Shown here in pieces: positions 34,837 through 45,692 of a DNA stretch of 64,000 nt. The notes under the pieces were generated by a model. The model was not told where the DNA came from. It made no database searches and was given only the letters and a program-made list of their open reading frames with translations. The stretch covers positions 516,643 through 580,642 of the forward strand of contig VFIW01000022.1 in assembly GCA_006386115.1 (NCBI GenBank), given 5' to 3'. Position 1 is the stretch's first letter, and the number at the start of each line of letters is the position of its first letter. The position numbers were made by a program, and so were the translations under genes. This DNA comes from Globisporangium splendens (taxonomy: Eukaryota; Oomycota; Peronosporomycetes; Pythiales; Pythiaceae).

Positions 34837-35838
34837 CTTGAGCTTCGCGTTCCGTTTGTGCTTCCGATATATGGCGCGCTTGATGCTGGTTTACGCACCT
34901 TCAATCGTTCCAAATGGCATCTATCCTACCAACTTTTGACAAATTGGTTTAGCCCGATTTATCCCAATGGGACGAACAGTGTTTTGGGCCAATTCGGGAC
35001 ATCTCTCACTGGGTCAAATGGCAGACTTGAATTGCTGAGGTGCCTTCCATTCAAATTTGTTGGTACCGAATAGGATCTACAATTTGGTTGAATCTTCGCC
35101 ATGCAGAGATATTAGCACACAGAATCTTCAGATCCTTCAAATTGATGATCAAACAGAGCTCTTCCATGAGGAACCGACGGATCCTTTTCAAGTGCCACTA
35201 CGACTGCAGGTGACAAATTCCTTCTCCATGCGATTTAGTTCATGGGGCAATAACACTCCTGTTTCCATGATTCTTCCCATAATTTTGCGACCATCTTGTA
35301 GCGATCTTCTGCAGTTGGCGCAGGAAGAGGTTCCGTGTTTCTCATCTGAGTTTCTCCCAACGGCGGCCAATGTGTTTGCAGACTCAGGTGCCACGTTTGT
35401 GCGTCAGCGACCAACATCAACATAGCAGTCAAACACGCAAGCCGAAAGCGATAGGCGACATGCTGACGTTCGCCTACTAGTTTTGGCTTCGATTGTGCTC
35501 AATAGAAAGGGGTCATCTCTCCTCTCGCATGTCTGTCGCAGGTAAAACCTCACCGCATTTTTATCTAAAACACCTCAAAAACACCATAAAACCTTACGAA
35601 AACCTGAGTCCGCGCCAAATCTGAGCGCAAATCTGAGTCGGCGTCTCCTGGTGTCTGGTCACGCTAATTGGGTGAATGGATGGCGCATGTGCACGCAGGA
35701 GCATCTCGTCCGACCAGCTCCGCTGCTGCCGCCGCTGTAGCCGCGCTTGGCGTTCGCCTCGGACGCTCATTCCGTCAAGAACGTCCGCCGACTCGCAACG
35801 CCCCACCTGTGTATCGCCTCCGCTCTTCTCTGTCCACG
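34837..35838. other. divergent interval, U1-C / spermidine synthase
   Basis: About 1 kb, partly AT-richer than its surroundings (34890-35100 and 35550-35600). No gene recognised. The spermidine synthase frame is open upstream to 35668. Confidence 0.4.
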
Positions 35839-36738
35839 ATGGCCGCCGCCCCAGCTACCGAAAAGAAATGGTTCTCGGAGACCGAAGCGCTCTGGCCGGG
35901 CCAGAAGTTCTGCCTCGAGATGGAGGAAGTGCTCTTCCAGGACAAGTCGGACTTCCAAGACGTGCTCGTCTTCAAGTCGGCCACGTACGGCAACGTGCTT
36001 GTGCTTGACGGCGTCATCCAGTGCACGGAGCGCGATGAGTTCTCGTATCAGGAGATGATCACGCACCTGCCCATGTTTGCGCACGCGCAGCCAAAGAATG
36101 TGCTCATCGTCGGCGGTGGCGACGGTGGCGTGCTCCGCGAAGTGGTCAAGCACGACTCGGTCGAGAAGATCGTGTTCTGCGAGATCGACCCGATGGTGTG
36201 CGAAGTGTCCAAGAAGTTCTTCAAGGACAGCATGGCCACGTGCTTCGACGACCCGCGCTGCACGCTCATCCACGCCGACGCCGCCGCGTACTTGCGTGAC
36301 AACACGACCGAGAAGTTCGACGTGATCATCGTCGACTCGTCGGATCCCGTGGGTCCAGCCGAGGTGCTCTTCCGCGCCGAGTTCTACGAGAACATGAAGA
36401 AGTCGCTCGCTCCAGGCGGCATCGTGTGCACCCAGGGCGAGTGCCTCTGGCTGCACTTGGATCTGATCGTCGAAGTGCTCGGTCGCTGCCAGAACTACTT
36501 CCCAACGATCCAGTACGCGTTCACGACGATCCCAACGTACCCTTCGGGCCAGATCGGCTTCATCGTGTGCTCGCTGGACGAGAGCAAGGACGCGCTCGTC
36601 AAGCCAAAGCGCGCGCCGACCCCCGAGGTGCAGGAGACGCTCCGCTACTACAACAGCAAGGTCCACGAGGCGGCCTTCGTGCTCCCGCAGTTCGCCGAGC
36701 GCAAGATCAGCACGGTCCGCAAGACCGGCGGCAACTAA
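35839..36738 (+). CDS. SPDS: spermidine synthase
   Basis: Transfers the aminopropyl group of decarboxylated SAM to putrescine. Single exon, about 299 residues from MAAAPATEKKWFSE. Landmarks: ALWPGQKFCLEMEEVL, KSATYGNVLVLDGVIQ, the substrate loop QCTERDEFSYQEMITHLP, the SAM-site VGGGDGGVLREV, CEIDPMVCEVSKKF, the catalytic DSSDPVGPA and the C-terminal TIPTYPSGQIGFIVCS. The frame is open from 35668 and could add 57 Ala/Arg-rich residues like a targeting peptide, but the conserved start is at 35839. Codon bias is strong (high GC3), as in highly expressed genes. Confidence 0.95.
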   Translation: MAAAPATEKKWFSETEALWPGQKFCLEMEEVLFQDKSDFQDVLVFKSATYGNVLVLDGVIQCTERDEFSYQEMITHLPMFAHAQPKNVLIVGGGDGGVLREVVKHDSVEKIVFCEIDPMVCEVSKKFFKDSMATCFDDPRCTLIHADAAAYLRDNTTEKFDVIIVDSSDPVGPAEVLFRAEFYENMKKSLAPGGIVCTQGECLWLHLDLIVEVLGRCQNYFPTIQYAFTTIPTYPSGQIGFIVCSLDESKDALVKPKRAPTPEVQETLRYYNSKVHEAAFVLPQFAERKISTVRKTGGN

Positions 36739-36957
36739 GTGAGACCTCCCGTCCGTGATCATTTGCTTCGTCCAGAAAAAGCTGTTCACTAACACCACCC
36801 TCACTGTAAATAGTTAAGTACAACAAGTATGTCGTTCTCTCTCTTCTCTTTCTTCATATTGCATTCGCCGCTGTTTTCTCTATTGCATGCTGGTGCTGTG
36901 TTACACGTAGCTCCTCGTGTGTCCACTTCAGGTAGACACAATGGTCTCATTTATTAC

Positions 36958-39859
36958 TCACTCAGTGCTTGGTGCAAACAGTGTGATCTTGTCGACTTTC
37001 CAGCAGAAATCGGGCGTCTGCTCAAAGATGAGCTTCCAGATGTACGGCACGAAGAACTGCTCCGGGTACGCTTCCTCCTCGTAGCGGTAGCTTGCGTCTT
37101 CGTCGTCGTCCTGGGACGCTCCTCGTCGATTTCGCGCCGCCGCTGATGAAGATGCCATGCCACTGGAGCTCGAGACCGCCAAGAGACTCACGCACTCGGC
37201 GCGGATGATCGCGAGCACCGTGTCCACGTCGAGCACATCCTCGGGTGTCGTCTTGGAGTCCACGATCGCGCGGAACCGAGCGAGCGTGTTCCACACGGGG
37301 TCATTGTATACCTGGTGCGTAAACTCCGGGTGCCGTTGCAGTGCTGCAAACGTCTCGGCGCGATACAGCAGCGAATAAATCTGTCATGCAGCAAGCACAA
37401 AAGCATGGAGCGTTAGACATGACGCATTGCACACAATGAGAAAGAGAGACCAACTCACTAGTTGGGGATTACGTGGCAACAATTTTGCCTTCAGACATGA
37501 CGACACGATGCCGAGCAGCAGTCGAATGAACTCGACGTACGCCGTGCGTTTCTGGACCAGCGTCTCTTTCTCGACCTCGGGGTCGTCGATATCGATCTCC
37601 GAGGACGCCGCACCGCTCGCACTTTGTTGCTCTTGCTGCTGCTGTTGTTGCTGTTGCTCCATCTTAGTGACGAGCTGCATCTCCTTTTTCGCGAGCATCT
37701 CGATGAGTCCGACGATGCCCTGCGCCGCGTACACGTGCACATTTTCAGCGTACCGAGCGAGGTTCGAGAGCGCAGCAAACGCGTTCAAGTGAATAAAACT
37801 GTCCTGGAAGTGCGTGATATTGCGAAGGATCAGGCGCGTGAAGATCACCATCATCAGACTACCCAAGGATACGTCCAAGATGTACCGCTCCGAGTACCAT
37901 GGCACCGTGTGCACCATTGTCTTCGTATGCGCCTCACGCACAAACGCAGGGTCCTGTGTGTACGTCAGCAGCACAATCACGAGCATGTAGATGCGGCTCG
38001 ACTCGACGGACCGCGAGTGGTATAGCGTTTCGAGTAGCGGCAGCATGAGGTGGTTCACGTCGCAGTGGGACACTGTCGTATCGTGCATCATCGTGTTCGT
38101 GTACATCATCGTGTACAGCAGCAAGTGGCTCGACTCGTACGGCGCGTTCCGCCCGATCGAGGCAAAGAGCTTCGAATACGGAAGTTCCAAAGGCTTTGTT
38201 GCTGACATTGTCCGCGAGTCGGTCTCCTGTGGTTGCTTCATCGTTCGGATGACAGCATTCTCGTCACCTGCGGCTTCCGAGTTTGCCATACTGCACAGTG
38301 CCTCTCGGAACGGATTGCTCACGGCTTCGTCGTCGCGGTAGCTCTGCAGCAATACCAGCAGAAGAAACACGCTGCGATCTGTTAATGGCGACGCGTGCGC
38401 GTCGTTCACGACAAAGTAGTGGTAAAAGCTCAGTGGGAATCGGAAAATGCTCGCTGGACGATGTGAAGGACAAGAGAGAGCGTCAGTGGGACTATTCTTC
38501 CTACAGAGCACGCCAAGAGGCAAGAAGGAACGTGTACGTACTTGCGAGACTCCCGATGCCCTCGAGCGTCAGGTACGAGAAATGCTCGGCTTCGTCGGCG
38601 AGGTCCGTGGCCTCAGAGATCTTGATCAGCGACGTCTTGGTCGCATTCTCTAGCGAGATCAACACGGATCCGGTATCTTTAGAAGCTGCTGGGGACTGAA
38701 TCTGGTCGATGTAGTTCTGAAGTAGTCGATGCACGATCCCTGGCGTCCAATACGCTTTCTTGCCGTCCTGGGACAGCGCCGAACTCATGAGCATGTGCAG
38801 GAAGGGGTTGTGGGCACTCACGTCGTCCGCGTGCTTTGTGTGGTCCCGAGGAAACGCCACGGGTGAGAGTAGCACCAACAACGTGCTGACGACTTCAACA
38901 TGCAGATCGTATGTTCGTGGACTATCCAAACACACAGTAGCCAAGTTAGATGACAGGGCAACATACACTGAGTATACAGACACCACTTACGTGGGTGGGA
39001 AGTCGATGAGAACAGTGAGCAAAGCGTCCAAGAAGCGGAACGCGAGGTCGTCATACGACACACGAGTGTCCTTTGGCGGCACATTTTCTTTCTCTATTGT
39101 GGCATACAGACACAGCAAACAGCGTTAACCACAGCACATCCCGTAATGCGAATGTAGTACAAGTTTATGCAGCGCGTACTTGCTCGCGGAGACACGATCG
39201 TGTTCCAGTCGTCGTCTGGCACCTGTCGGTTGAAATGCGCGAGCAGCGGGCACTCGTCCTGCTTTTCCACGAAGCGCATGGTGAAGTTGCGCACCAGGAA
39301 GAGCGCATTCACGGCCTGCGAGATGTAACTCTCGACGGTTTTCTTCCTCCCGTCGATGGGGTCCAAAGCCGTTGCTGCCCCTGGAGCCTGCGCTTCGAAT
39401 TCCTCACGACTCATCTTGTCAATGCGGCAGCAAAACGGCAACGAATGAATCGCGTAGCGCAGCAGCACGCGGAAGTTGCCCGACTCCAGGCTGTTCTGGA
39501 CTACACATACGCATGCACAACAATAAAGAGCGTAAGCAAACGTACATATTCCAATAGGCAACAGTCATCTATCGTGGCTTTGAAGAACGCGCTTCAAGCC
39601 ACCACTCTCAACCAAACTCACACATACCGATGGTTGCACCATACTCGTGGTTCAGGTGCTCGACCTGCGCCTGCGAGAGGTGCGTCAGCGGCTTGGGCAC
39701 GGAGAACACGACCTGGTACGCCGAGTCTTCGCGCGCCACGGGAGTTCTGCCAATGATCTTCTCGAACGCCGCTTTCTCGCGCGGCGACGCGAAGATGTCG
39801 GCGCCACTGCCGCCGTGCGCGTCGACCTTTGTGTACGTGGATGACGTCGCGGCTCCCAT
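36958..39859 (-). CDS. DYM: dymeclin, multi-exon
   Basis: Golgi-associated peripheral protein. The start MGAATSST fits N-myristoylation (Gly2), as in animal dymeclin. Following exons carry LTHLSQAQVEHLNHEYGATI, then VESYISQAVNALFLVRNFTM, then RTYDLHVEVVSTLLVLLSP, and the typical YESSHLLLYTMMYTNTMMHD and LMLPLLETLYHSR helices. A later stretch has AFAALSNLARYAENVHVYAA and a poly-Gln run (37615-37660). The last exon ends KLIFEQTPDFCWKVDKI. About six introns. Loss of human DYM causes Dyggve-Melchior-Clausen dysplasia. Its 3' end faces that of spermidine synthase, 220 bp away. Confidence 0.88.
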
Positions 39860-40090
39860 CGCTCTCTTTCTCTAAATGTGGTTCAATAGGGAGTGCCTAG
39901 TGTCCGCAACGCCAATGTGGTGACGTGTATGGAGCTTTTCGTCCCCTCACAACTGTCTGCGGTACAGCCAATTGGTTATTTTAGGAATGCAATTCATTCA
40001 AACCAACGTTCTTTTGGTTAGTTATTTGTCAGCATTGCTATTTATCGATGGAAAGGTGTCTATTTACGTATTTACGTGTTTTCTGCTGCT

Positions 40091-41685
40091 CTAGTGTGAG
40101 CATTGAATATGGAACTCAGTGATCAGTGGCAGATGATCCGATGGAGAGAACGAACTCGGCAACGAGATCTCCTTCGTCGCGTCTTCGAACGACATGATCT
40201 CCATGAGCGCAGAAATGGACATACTGCTAGTGCTGATCACAAGCCATACACGCAGAATAAGTGAGTGTGTGCAATAGTTGAGATGAGAAAGCCAAAGCAA
40301 AGTTGCCGTACCTCGATGGCTGGTAAAACAGATAATCCAAAGTCCCAACAAAGTGTGGTACTTTAGGGGATCCATCGCTGCTGTTAGGGGAATCGACCGC
40401 CCCGTTGATGTTTGTAAACTTGGGTTCGCCTGTGGCGGCACCCGTCTCGGTTGGGCTTGTGTATTGCGAGTACGCGCTTGCAAAGTGATGGTCCTTCGTG
40501 ATGAAATTGTACACTTCACTGTTCGGGAGCGAGTTGAAGTCGCCGGTGAAAATCGTCGGGAGACCCAGCGGCTGAGCAAATTCCTGCAACGGACGCAGGA
40601 CGCGGCGTGATTGCAGCAACTTGACGTCTTCTTGCGTCGGGTCCCAGAACAAATGCGTCGTCGCCAGTACGAACTCGAGTGGAGGGAGCTGGTCGTCAGT
40701 GTCATCAGCGACTTGCTTGAAGTGGGTGATGAGCCCCACGTTCCCGCGCTTGGAACGCGCAAGAAGATCCTCGCTGCAATCTAGTAAAGCACGCCACAAA
40801 ACACAGCAATACGTGTGTATTGAGCACCACCAATATGTAACCCGGTTGGCTCCAATGAAGAAAATAGAGCGTACCGGATTCATCGCCGACAGGATCGTCC
40901 AACTCGAGCTCCCGATGCTGGACGAGCTGGAACCTCTCGGGCTTCCAGAAAATGGCAACGCCATCTTTCTTTTGCGCAGTCTTCTGCTTGTAGAGCCTAT
41001 AGTAAACAACAATGTGTATCTGGTCAGCGAGAAACAGGAAAGTAATTTCGTCATCACTGCGTTCAAAGCAAAACGCACCCCGAATATCCAATCTTCTGCA
41101 TCATGCCCGCCCAAAACTCGGCATACTGATCAACTTCCTACAACATTTTGGTAGCTATTGTGTTCAGTTTCCAGCGACAGCAGCAAGGCTCATTATCGCC
41201 ATTTAGACTCTGGCATACCTGCAAGCAGATCACATCGGGCTGCACAGGCAGCGACTTGAACACCTCTGCCTGGACAAACCACACACAGCATGTCAGTGCA
41301 TTCACCACATAAAATAACACAATGAAAGGCATACTACGCACCAGCTTCTGCGATCGGTTCTTCCACCGCAGCGCTGCTGGCTTGCAGTACGGGAAGAAGC
41401 TCGACTTGACGAAGCACTGCGCGAGCACATTGTACGTCATCACCACGAGTTTGCCCGCCGCGCTGCTTGCATTAGGAGCCGCAGAGCCATCTACATCGCC
41501 ACGAACATCATGGTCACTGTGCCAGCAACAACAAAAGGCACTATGCACGTGAGGTCTTGCGTCATAGAGCGCGTCCATTTGCCGTACCTGTCTGAACAAG
41601 TTGCCGCATCGCTTTCCTCATGGTGCTCCTGCAAAATGGCATGTCCATACTCTGCGCCATTTTCGAACCCATTCTCTATTTTCAT
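40091..41685 (-). CDS. CCR4/Angel/nocturnin-type exonuclease, multi-exon
   Basis: Endonuclease/exonuclease/phosphatase-fold protein, probably an mRNA deadenylase or 2',5'-phosphodiesterase relative. Exon 1 (41685-41591) joins in phase to DHDVRGDVDG. The core has KLVVMTYNVLAQCFV and the catalytic Glu of ICLQ|EVDQYAEFWAGMMQ (split by an intron). KKDGVAIFWKPERFQL and EFVLATTHLFWDPTQEDVKL follow, then TIFTGDFNSLPNSEVYN, FVGTLDYLFYQ and the terminal SDHLPLITEF. All catalytic motifs of the CCR4 clade are present. It lacks the leucine-rich repeats of CCR4 itself, so Angel or nocturnin type is likelier. About five introns. Confidence 0.85.
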
Positions 41686-42449
41686 CCACTGCTCTTTGAT
41701 TCTGACTTTGCAAATGTTTTATTTCATCCAATCATGTGTCTTTTATTGCTTGATTGGTGCAATAGGTGTCAGAGCGACTCACGGTTCAGCTGGGTAGGGA
41801 TCCGGTTCAGCGGACCGAGGCACTTTCAGGTGAACCGGTTCGCTTTTGGCCACAATTGAATGGCCATGAGAGGTGTTTCACCGCCAGTCCTTACTGTGCG
41901 GAGCTCTGGGGCAAATTAGTGCTGAAATCACAAAGGCTTCCTCAATTCAAAGGTAAGGGAACCGATGCTCATGGCTCTCGCGGGGAGCAGTACTGCCCTC
42001 CATGACGATGAGAGGCAGGCGGAGCGAATGGAGTCCAACCTGTCGGCAGTCTTCCCGAAGTGTCTATAGCAATGGCGACGGTGCATGGGTGTTGTGGAGA
42101 GTGGAGAACGCAGCGAGATGATCGGGAGCACAGAAAGCAGCAGCGCCACACGATAGTGTTCAATTGCAGTTGACCAGCGATCCAGCAGCAATCTTTACCA
42201 GCAGCAAGCAATATGCAGTCGACGCTGATGCAGATTTATAAAAAGCCAATTCGTTCCAGGATGACAGAATTGATGACGACTGCAGAACAGCAAGGCGTTG
42301 CCAATGACAGATGAGCAGACAAGCCCGATTTTGCTATAGACACCAAGGAGAGGACACCACAAAGAGGCAACGTCGACCGCCTGCCTCCGATCAAAGAGGC
42401 CCGCAAGGAAGTGAGTATGTGGACTAAAAAGCGATCCTTGTGCATGTAG
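41686..42449. other. divergent interval, nuclease / eL32
   Basis: 764 bp, no gene. Contains GAACCGGTTCG at 41832-41842 and CGGACCG at 41811-41817, also found upstream of S11. Close to the eL32 ATG, gtgagtatg at 42412 and catgtag before the ATG mark a possible 39-nt leader intron. Confidence 0.45.
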
Positions 42450-42984
42450 ATGGTGCAAGTTACTCCAGTCGTCCGCCCAAAGATCGTCAAGAAGAAGGTG
42501 ACCAAGTTTAAGCGTCACCAATCTGACCGCTTCAAGCGTCTCTCCGTAAGTTTTTCTCCGCCTTTCCCATCCAGCATATCTTGCACAGCTGCAACGCAGA
42601 GGCTGGCTTGAGCCTTTAAAGTATGGAGAACGGTGGCTAATGGTGAGCAATCGTGTGCGTGGCTGTTGACAGGAATCGTGGAGACGCCCAAAGGGTATCG
42701 ATGGTGTCGTCCGTCGTAAATTCAAGGGCAACATCAAGATGCCAAACATCGGTTACGGCTCGAACTCGAAGACCCGCCACCTGTTGCCAAACGGCTTCTT
42801 GAAGTTCGTGGTCAACAACGTCGCCGAGTTGGAGTTGCTCTTGATGCACAACCGCAAGTACTGCGCCGAAATCGCGCACAACGTGTCGGGCCGCAACCGT
42901 CGCGTGATCGTGGAGCGTGCCGAACAGTTGAACATTCGTGTGACCAACCCAAATGCGCGCGTGCGTGCTGAGGAGAACGAATAA
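42450..42984 (+). CDS. RPL32: 60S ribosomal protein L32 (eL32), two exons
   Basis: Exon 1 (42450-42545) reads [30 protein letters not shown]. Exon 2 from 42673 has [58 protein letters not shown] and ends [15 protein letters not shown]. All conserved eL32 blocks are present. The bases just before the ATG (catgtag) look like an acceptor, so a leader intron is possible. Confidence 0.96.
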
Positions 42985-43733
42985 GCGTCTGGACACACTC
43001 TCTTTTCTTTGGGAAGTAGTGGAAGTGCGGGGCTGCCTTTTCCGCCGCGCACTGGATCAGATCTTGTGGAGGACAGCGACGACAGGGCTTGACGGAAGAA
43101 AAAAAGTCTTTTCAGCAACAACAGGCGCGCTCGAAGATGACGACAACTCATGCTTGGGCTCGCTTGCCGTCCGTTGAGAGTAATTTTTTCAACACAAGTC
43201 TTTCGAAACAAAACAACAACTTGTGTGTGCTTTTATTATTATTGTCGTTTGCATCCATTGCGTTGTCTTGTTTGGTCGTAGATGTGCCATTGCACTCGAT
43301 TGAAGAGCTCAGGTTGCGTGGATCATTCAGGTCGGAAATGAATGGTGCGAACGAACCTGAGCAGCTCCTTGACATTTCAGCTCCATAGAAAACGCCAAGG
43401 AGCCCATGAACCTGTTGGCACTAATGCATTAGCCTAGCTACCCATTGTGCAGCCCTCGTACTCCTAATTCACGCAGGCATTCGCAAATCATCGCATGCGG
43501 ATCATCTTGGGCACGCATGACCCGACGATGCAAAGATACGTTCGTCTCTGTCACTCGGTTCCAATCACCCTGAATGGACCTCCTGAATGGGCCACTGTGA
43601 TTGGCCCATGCGAGTCGCAATCGACTCGATACCCTCTGCGATTGGTCAATTTCGTGCATAACTGACCCACCAAAAGCAAATAACAGCGCAACGGTGGTGG
43701 CCCATTCGCGATTCCACCACCACGAAGAGAGCC
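42985..43733. other. intergenic, COX11 promoter with three CCAAT boxes
   Basis: CCAAT at 43561, ATTGG at 43600 and 43641, 90-175 bp upstream of the COX11 ATG. No gene seen in the remaining 600 bp. Confidence 0.45.
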
Positions 43734-44519
43734 ATGTTGCGCGCGTTGCTTGCGCGCAGTTCCCTCCCGGCGGCGTCCGCGGCAGCAGCGCGTTCTCAAG
43801 CACTCGCGGCTGTGCGTCTCCCACCTTCATTCACAGCAGCAGTCCGCAATGGCAGCAGCAATGCCCAGCACCAATGGCTGATGCTCGTGCCGCGCCGCAC
43901 GTTTGCGTCGTCCCCCAAGACGAAAGCCGAGAAGCTGCGCCGAGAGAGCATGCAGGAGGGTAATCGCCGCATGCTGATCTACCTCACGGGTGTGGCCATC
44001 GCGTGGATCGGCCTTTCATACGCCGCCGTGCCGCTATATAAGATTTTCTGCCAAGTGACAGGCTTTGGCGGCACGACGCGCCGCGCCGACATCTTTGCCG
44101 CACAAAAGCTCACGCCGCGAGAAGACTCCAAGCCCATTCGCATTACGTTTGACGGCGGCGTGAGCGCGACGATGCCCTGGAGCTTCCGCCCGCAGCAGCG
44201 CGATCTCGTGCTCGTGCCGGGCGAGACTGCGCTGGCGTTCTACACGGCGAAGAACAAGACCGACAAGGCGATCACGGGCGTCGCGACGTACAACGTGTAC
44301 CCACCGCAGGCTGGCGTGTACTTCAACAAGATCCAGTGCTTTTGCTTCGAGGAGCAGCGGCTGAAGGCGAACGAGGAGATCGACATGCCCGTGTTCTTCT
44401 TCATCGACCCGGAGATCTGCGACGACCCGAGCATGTCGGGCGTGCACAACATCACGCTCTCGTACACATTCTTCAAGACCGACGACGTCAATGAGGAGGA
44501 CGTCGAGGACGATGAATAG
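43734..44519 (+). CDS. COX11: cytochrome c oxidase assembly protein COX11
   Basis: Inner-membrane copper chaperone delivering Cu to CuB of COX1. Single exon, 261 residues. It starts MLRALLARSSLPAASAAAAR, a mitochondrial presequence, then the membrane span (RRMLIYLTGVAIAWIGLSYA), AVPLYKIFCQVTGFGGTT, the beta domain with PITFDGG-like sequence, WSFRPQQRDLVLVPGE and the copper ligands IQCFCFEEQRL. PVFFFIDPEICDDP and NITLSYTFF close the domain. All the conserved cysteines are seen. Confidence 0.96.
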   Translation: MLRALLARSSLPAASAAAARSQALAAVRLPPSFTAAVRNGSSNAQHQWLMLVPRRTFASSPKTKAEKLRRESMQEGNRRMLIYLTGVAIAWIGLSYAAVPLYKIFCQVTGFGGTTRRADIFAAQKLTPREDSKPIRITFDGGVSATMPWSFRPQQRDLVLVPGETALAFYTAKNKTDKAITGVATYNVYPPQAGVYFNKIQCFCFEEQRLKANEEIDMPVFFFIDPEICDDPSMSGVHNITLSYTFFKTDDVNEEDVEDDE

Positions 44520-45008
44520 GAGAGACATCGAGTTAAAGAGGAAAACAAACGCATACAAGAATCAAGACAAAGACGATAAAGACAAAGGGTTTGAGGATGA
44601 AGGCGGTAGAGATGGAGACCGACGTAAAGCAGGGGATACGCCAGAAGCGGTCTCTATGTGAAGGAGGACATAATGCAGTCACGAGAATAGTAGAAAACCA
44701 CCGATTTACCATCAGCGCGCAGTTGTGCAGCATGGATGTTGCCATTGACACCGATCTCAACACAAACGTGGAGAAGAACGTAAAATTCCCATAAATTACT
44801 AGAATAGGGTGATCCCTTCCCCCTCCAGCCAATCAAACGGTTTTGTTCGCGTGAGGTTGCACGAAGGGAGCGCATGTAAGTTACGCGATAGTTTTCGCGA
44901 TAGTTTGCAGTTGCTGGCGCGAAAAAGGCTCGAAACCAAAACCCAAAAAGCAGCAACCAGCGCAAGCAACAAGAGAAGCGTACAGCAGATTGATCTGCAG
45001 CAGGAGTC
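44520..45008. other. intergenic: COX11 3' flank and NF-YB promoter
   Basis: No gene. A short direct repeat (cgcgatagtttt/cgcgatagtttg) lies at about 44884-44907. Confidence 0.35.
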
Positions 45009-45380
45009 ATGGCCAGCAAGGAGGAGCACGACAACGACGAGATCCGCGAGCAGGACCGCTTCCTGCCGACGGCCAACATCTCGCGCATCATGAAGGTGTC
45101 GCTGCCGTCCACGGCCAAGATCGCCAAGGACGGCAAGGAGACGGTGCAGGAGTGCGTGTCCGAGTTCATCTCGTTCATCACGAGTGAGGCGAGCGACAAG
45201 TGCCAGCAGGAGAAGCGCAAGACCATCAACGGCGACGACATCATTTGGGCCATGAGCACGCTCGGCTTCGACAGCTACGTCGAGCCGCTCAAGCTCTATT
45301 TACAAAAGTACCGCGAGTCCGTCAAGGTCGAGAAGAACGACAAGAAGGACAACGTCGGCTCCTTCGGCGCGTCCTCGTAA
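45009..45380 (+). CDS. NFYB: NF-Y subunit B (CBF-A/HAP3), CCAAT-binding factor
   Basis: 123-residue histone-fold protein: [20 protein letters not shown], then [71 protein letters not shown]. All the NF-YB helices and the DNA-contact loop are present. It pairs with NF-YC and recruits NF-YA for CCAAT binding. Short tails on both sides, no Gln-rich activation domain. Single exon. Confidence 0.97.
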   Translation: MASKEEHDNDEIREQDRFLPTANISRIMKVSLPSTAKIAKDGKETVQECVSEFISFITSEASDKCQQEKRKTINGDDIIWAMSTLGFDSYVEPLKLYLQKYRESVKVEKNDKKDNVGSFGASS

Positions 45381-45692
45381 GTCATGGGAAGGAAGATGAA
45401 TATGGCGAATGCGAGTTTGTGTTCGCCTCTTAACTACTGCTCTCCCATCACACTAGCCTGAGAAATCGAGTTGATGTTGTCGCCACGCCGCTAAGAGCTC
45501 CGCCTATTGCGCTTGTCTTTCCCTGCATTTTGTAAAGAAGAAGAATGAAAAACAGAAACAACTATAATTTTTAGTACGACGTGGCGCATATATGCATGTG
45601 TGTGAACGAGAGAGAGCTCGCGTTATGAGAGTACAATAAACACTGTCGCTTCCACATTCATTATATGAGCTCGCCGTCTTATCTGTTATTAT
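45381..45692. other. convergent 3' flanks, NF-YB / ankyrin protein
   Basis: 312 bp between the two stops, AT-richer, with an aataaa-like element at 45635. No gene. Confidence 0.35.

Noticed and set aside
35767..36804. 345-aa minus ORF over spermidine synthase
   Set aside because: Antisense of a strongly biased, conserved gene; His/Glu/Val-rich without motif.
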